NCBI GenBank assembly: GCA_019239785.1
Contig: JAFAZM010000214.1
Coordinates: 1-8,930, forward strand
Direction of reading: 5' to 3'
Source of the DNA: Sphingomonadaceae bacterium
GTDB taxonomy: Bacteria; Pseudomonadota; Alphaproteobacteria; Sphingomonadales; Sphingomonadaceae
Length of the DNA: 8,930 bases
In this document: in pieces, positions 7,063 through 8,930 of the stretch
How positions within the stretch are numbered: position 1 is the stretch's first letter
Layout: each line of letters begins with the position of its first letter
Position numbers and translations under genes: made by a program
Notes under the pieces: generated by a model
Databases searched by the model: none
Told to the model about the DNA's origin: nothing
Seen by the model: only the letters and a program-made list of their open reading frames with translations

Positions 7063-7089
7063 CGCATATCCCTTGCATAGGGTAATGCG
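7063..7089. promoter_or_regulatory. Imperfect 27-bp inverted repeat, possible operator
   Basis: Arms CGCATATCCCT and AGGGTAATGCG pair at 9 of 11 positions around TGCAT. It lies 62-88 bases upstream of the adhesin start, where a promoter or operator would be expected. A regulator-binding site is inferred only from symmetry and position. Confidence 0.35.
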
Positions 7090-7109
7090 GCCTCGCCCCA
7101 GGATAATTT

Positions 7110-7140
7110 CCCCTCTCGAAATGGGGCATTTCCGAAGGGG
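7110..7140. promoter_or_regulatory. 31-bp inverted repeat in the middle of the divergent gap
   Basis: Symmetry is centred on 7125. The inner arms GAAATG and CATTTC (6 bp, GGG spacer) are perfect. Outer arms CCCCT and AGGGG (5 bp) flank them, separated by three mismatched pairs. It ends just before the TTGACC of the flavoenzyme promoter candidate. A shared regulator site for the divergent genes is an inference. Confidence 0.4.
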
Positions 7141-7143
7141 TGC

Positions 7144-7171
7144 TTGACCGCTGCGCAAGCGCCGATATTTT
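7144..7171 (+). promoter_or_regulatory. Sigma70-like promoter candidate for the flavoenzyme gene
   Basis: TTGACC (7144-7149), a 16-bp spacer, then TATTTT (7166-7171). It lies in the only AT-rich patch next to the gene, with the start codon 26 bases downstream. The match is reasonable but unproven, and alphaproteobacterial -10 elements are loose. Confidence 0.5.
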
Positions 7172-7180
7172 AGGCCTAAA
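7169..7180. promoter_or_regulatory. Perfect 12-bp palindrome TTTAGGCCTAAA
   Basis: It overlaps the end of the candidate -10 and covers the likely transcription start, just before the flavoenzyme ribosome binding site. That is a classic position for a repressor operator. MarR- or TetR-type regulators often control aromatic-CoA catabolic genes, but none is visible here, so the regulator is unknown. Confidence 0.45.
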
Positions 7181-7186
7181 GCATCT

Positions 7187-7190
7187 GGAG
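7187..7190 (+). promoter_or_regulatory. Ribosome binding site of the flavoenzyme gene
   Basis: GGAG lies six bases before the ATG at 7197. It supports that start, after which the dinucleotide-binding motif begins within seven residues, as usual for the family. Confidence 0.75.
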
Positions 7191-7196
7191 ACGCGC

Positions 7197-8930
7197 ATGC
7201 GCATCGCGTGCATCGGCGGTGGGCCCGCGGGGCTCTATTTCGCGATCTCGATGAAGCTGCGCGAACCCGCGCACGTCATCGAAATTTTCGAGCGCAACCG
7301 GGCCGACGACACGTTCGGCTGGGGGGTCGTCTTCTCCGACCAGACCGTCGAGAACCTGCTCGCCAACGATCCGGTGTCGGGCGCGACGATCCAGCGCGAG
7401 TTCGCCCATTGGGACGATATCGAGGTGCACGTGCATGGGGAGACGATCCGCTCCTCGGGCCACGGCTTCATCGGCATCGGCCGCAAAAGGCTGCTTGCTA
7501 TATTGCAGGAACGGGCGGGCGAACTCGGCGTCACGCTCCATTTCGAGCATGAGGCGAGCGCGGAGCTGGAGGATTGGACCGATTACGACCTGGTGATCGC
7601 CGCCGACGGGGCGAACAGCCGCATCCGCGACCGCTACCAGGCGCATTTCGGCGTCGACGTGCAGGTGCGCAGGAACAAGTTCTTCTGGTTCGGCACCGGG
7701 AAGGTGTTCGAAGCCTTCACCTTCGCCTTCGAGCGCACCGAAGCCGGCTGGGTCTGGGCGCATGCCTATCGCTTCGCCGAGGATTGCTCGACCTTCATCG
7801 TCGAGATGGACCCGGAAACCTGGACCGGGCTCGGCCTCGACCATATGAGCCAGGAAGAGGCGATCGCGCTCTGCGAGCGGATCTTCGCCCGCTACCTGGA
7901 CGGCCACCGGCTCATCTCGAATGCGACCCACCTGCCCGGCCCGCAGGCCTGGCTGAACTTCCGCCGGATCGTCTGCGCGAGCTGGGCCTACCGCAATCTG
8001 ATCCTGCTCGGCGACGCAGCGCACACCGCGCATTTCTCGATCGGCTCCGGCACCAAGCTTGCGCTCGAGGATGCGATCAAGCTCGCCGAGGTGCTGAACC
8101 GGCCGGGGCTCGGCCGCGAGGCGGCGCTCGCCGAATATCAGGCGGAGCGGAACCTGGAGGTGCTGAAGCTGCAGAACAGCGCGCGCAACTCGACCACCTG
8201 GTTCGAGACGCTGGAGCGCTATCTCCATTTCGAGCCGATCCAGTTCGCTTATTCCCTGCTCACCCGCAGCCAGCGGGTGAGCCACGAGAACCTCCGGCTG
8301 CGCGACCGGGAATGGCTGGAGGGGGTCGAGCGCTGGTTCCAGGCGAAGGCGCGCGGACGGCCGGTGAACGAAGCCGCGCCGCCGATGTTCGCGCCCTTTC
8401 GGCTGCGCGGGCTCGCGCTCGCCAACCGCGTCGTCGTCTCGCCGATGGCGATGTATTCGGCCGAGGACGGCACGCCGGGCGACTTCCACCTCGTCCATTA
8501 CGGCGCCCGCGCCCAGGGGGGGGCCGGCCTCATCTACACCGAGATGACCTGCGTCTCGCCGGAGGGGCGGATCACGCCGGGCTGCACCGGGATGTACGCG
8601 CCTGAGCACGTCGCGGCCTGGCGGCGGATCGTCGATTTCGTCCACAGCCGGAGCAGCGCGAAATTCTGCCTGCAGCTGGGCCATTCGGGGCCCAAGGGCT
8701 CCACCAAGCTCGGCTGGGAAGGTTATGACGTCCCGCTCGACAGCGGCAACTGGCCCGTCATGGCCGCCGCCGACGTGCCGTGGAGCGCGGACAACCAGGT
8801 GCCGCGGCCGATGACGCGGGCGGACATGGACGAGGTGGTCGCGCAGTTCGTCGCCGCGGTGAAGATGGGGCTGGAGGCGGGCTTCGACATGATCGAGCTC
8901 CACGCCGCCCACGGCTATCTGCTGTCGAGC
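7197..8930 (+). CDS. Bifunctional FAD monooxygenase / OYE-type reductase, salicylyl-CoA 5-hydroxylase or 2-aminobenzoyl-CoA monooxygenase-reductase like (3' end outside window)
   Basis: 578 codons are open to the window edge, where a full member of the family has roughly 770. The N-terminal domain (residues 1 to about 390) is a class A flavoprotein monooxygenase: the FAD-binding GGGPAG is at 7-12, a DG motif at 137-138, and GDAAHTAHFSIGSG from 272. The second domain begins near MFAPFRLRGLALANRVV at 397 and is an Old Yellow Enzyme/2,4-dienoyl-CoA reductase-type barrel. It has SPMAMYS, HYGARAQGGAG, QLGHSG and HAAHGYLL with H569 and H572, the usual substrate-binding histidine region. In characterised relatives the first domain hydroxylates an aromatic CoA thioester with O2 and NAD(P)H, and the second reduces the ring. 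The protein is expected in the cytosol, in catabolism of salicylate- or anthranilate-type compounds. Substrate cannot be told from sequence alone. It is divergent from the adhesin gene, and partner genes would lie downstream. Confidence 0.88.
   Translation, partial: MRIACIGGGPAGLYFAISMKLREPAHVIEIFERNRADDTFGWGVVFSDQTVENLLANDPVSGATIQREFAHWDDIEVHVHGETIRSSGHGFIGIGRKRLLAILQERAGELGVTLHFEHEASAELEDWTDYDLVIAADGANSRIRDRYQAHFGVDVQVRRNKFFWFGTGKVFEAFTFAFERTEAGWVWAHAYRFAEDCSTFIVEMDPETWTGLGLDHMSQEEAIALCERIFARYLDGHRLISNATHLPGPQAWLNFRRIVCASWAYRNLILLGDAAHTAHFSIGSGTKLALEDAIKLAEVLNRPGLGREAALAEYQAERNLEVLKLQNSARNSTTWFETLERYLHFEPIQFAYSLLTRSQRVSHENLRLRDREWLEGVERWFQAKARGRPVNEAAPPMFAPFRLRGLALANRVVVSPMAMYSAEDGTPGDFHLVHYGARAQGGAGLIYTEMTCVSPEGRITPGCTGMYAPEHVAAWRRIVDFVHSRSSAKFCLQLGHSGPKGSTKLGWEGYDVPLDSGNWPVMAAADVPWSADNQVPRPMTRADMDEVVAQFVAAVKMGLEAGFDMIELHAAHGYLLSS
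8385..8930 (+). other. OYE-type reductase domain of the fusion (truncated by the window)
   Basis: Residues 397-578 of the fusion. The fold starts with the typical LANRVVVSPMAMYS strand and continues through GLIYTEMTCVSPEGR, the QLGHSG strand and the IELHAAHGYLL motif. The second half of the barrel, with the remaining FMN-binding strands and any Fe-S cysteine motif, is outside the window. Whether it belongs to the small OYE type or the Fe-S type cannot be decided here. In the related two-domain enzymes the C-terminal half is short, which favours the OYE type. Confidence 0.8.

Noticed and set aside
7079..7106. Minus-strand promoter TTATCC-16-TACCCT for the adhesin
   Set aside because: Both hexamers match the sigma70 consensus poorly, and no better pair was found in the gap. 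It was not listed because support is too weak.
7176..8912. A 578-codon minus-strand frame opposite the flavoenzyme
   Set aside because: The plus strand carries recognisable flavoprotein motifs throughout. The opposite frame shows no family signature and covers the intergenic promoter region.

Overview
This GC-rich window looks like chromosomal DNA of an alphaproteobacterium. A member of the Sphingomonadales is plausible. This rests on codon use, on the style of the exported protein's signal peptide and N-terminal cap, and on the type of two-domain flavoenzyme next to it. The taxonomic guess is inference, not proof.

Two genes, both cut by the window edges, account for nearly everything. They diverge from a 195-bp gap (7002-7196). 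To the left, on the minus strand, a giant open frame starts at 7001 and runs without a stop past position 1, giving at least 2333 codons. It encodes an exported, low-complexity, Gly/Thr/Ser/Val/Ala-rich protein. It has a signal peptide, a short cap with a Cys pair, and then an almost unbroken ladder of about 26-residue beta-helix rungs of the form V-x-T-T-x-G-D-x-S-x-G-I-x-A-x-S. The most likely identity is the passenger of a type V (autotransporter) adhesin whose C-terminal barrel lies outside the window. To the right, on the plus strand, a frame starting at 7197 encodes an FAD aromatic-ring monooxygenase fused to an Old Yellow Enzyme-type reductase. This is the layout of salicylyl-CoA 5-hydroxylase / 2-aminobenzoyl-CoA monooxygenase-reductase. 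It is cut inside the reductase domain.

The adhesin is built hierarchically. Residues about 1-130 are export signal and cap. Next come mixed rungs with one proline- and cysteine-rich loop (6357-6449). A first array (4500-5324) has an exact four-rung super-repeat of 324 bp, marked by a V-H-T-R-G rung. A central block (2877-4530) has a different two-rung alternation and carries three more Pro/Gly-rich loops. A second, longer array (1-2876) has four-rung units of 321 or 324 bp interrupted by two six-rung units of 480 and 483 bp. All eight cysteines in the visible protein occur as four close pairs: one in the cap and three in the loops.

The gap between the genes holds a good ribosome binding site for each gene, a sigma70-like promoter candidate reading towards the flavoenzyme, and several inverted repeats, including a perfect 12-bp palindrome just after the candidate -10. 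No functional link between the adhesin and the flavoenzyme is evident. They are simply divergent neighbours. I see no RNA genes, insertion sequences or CRISPR arrays.
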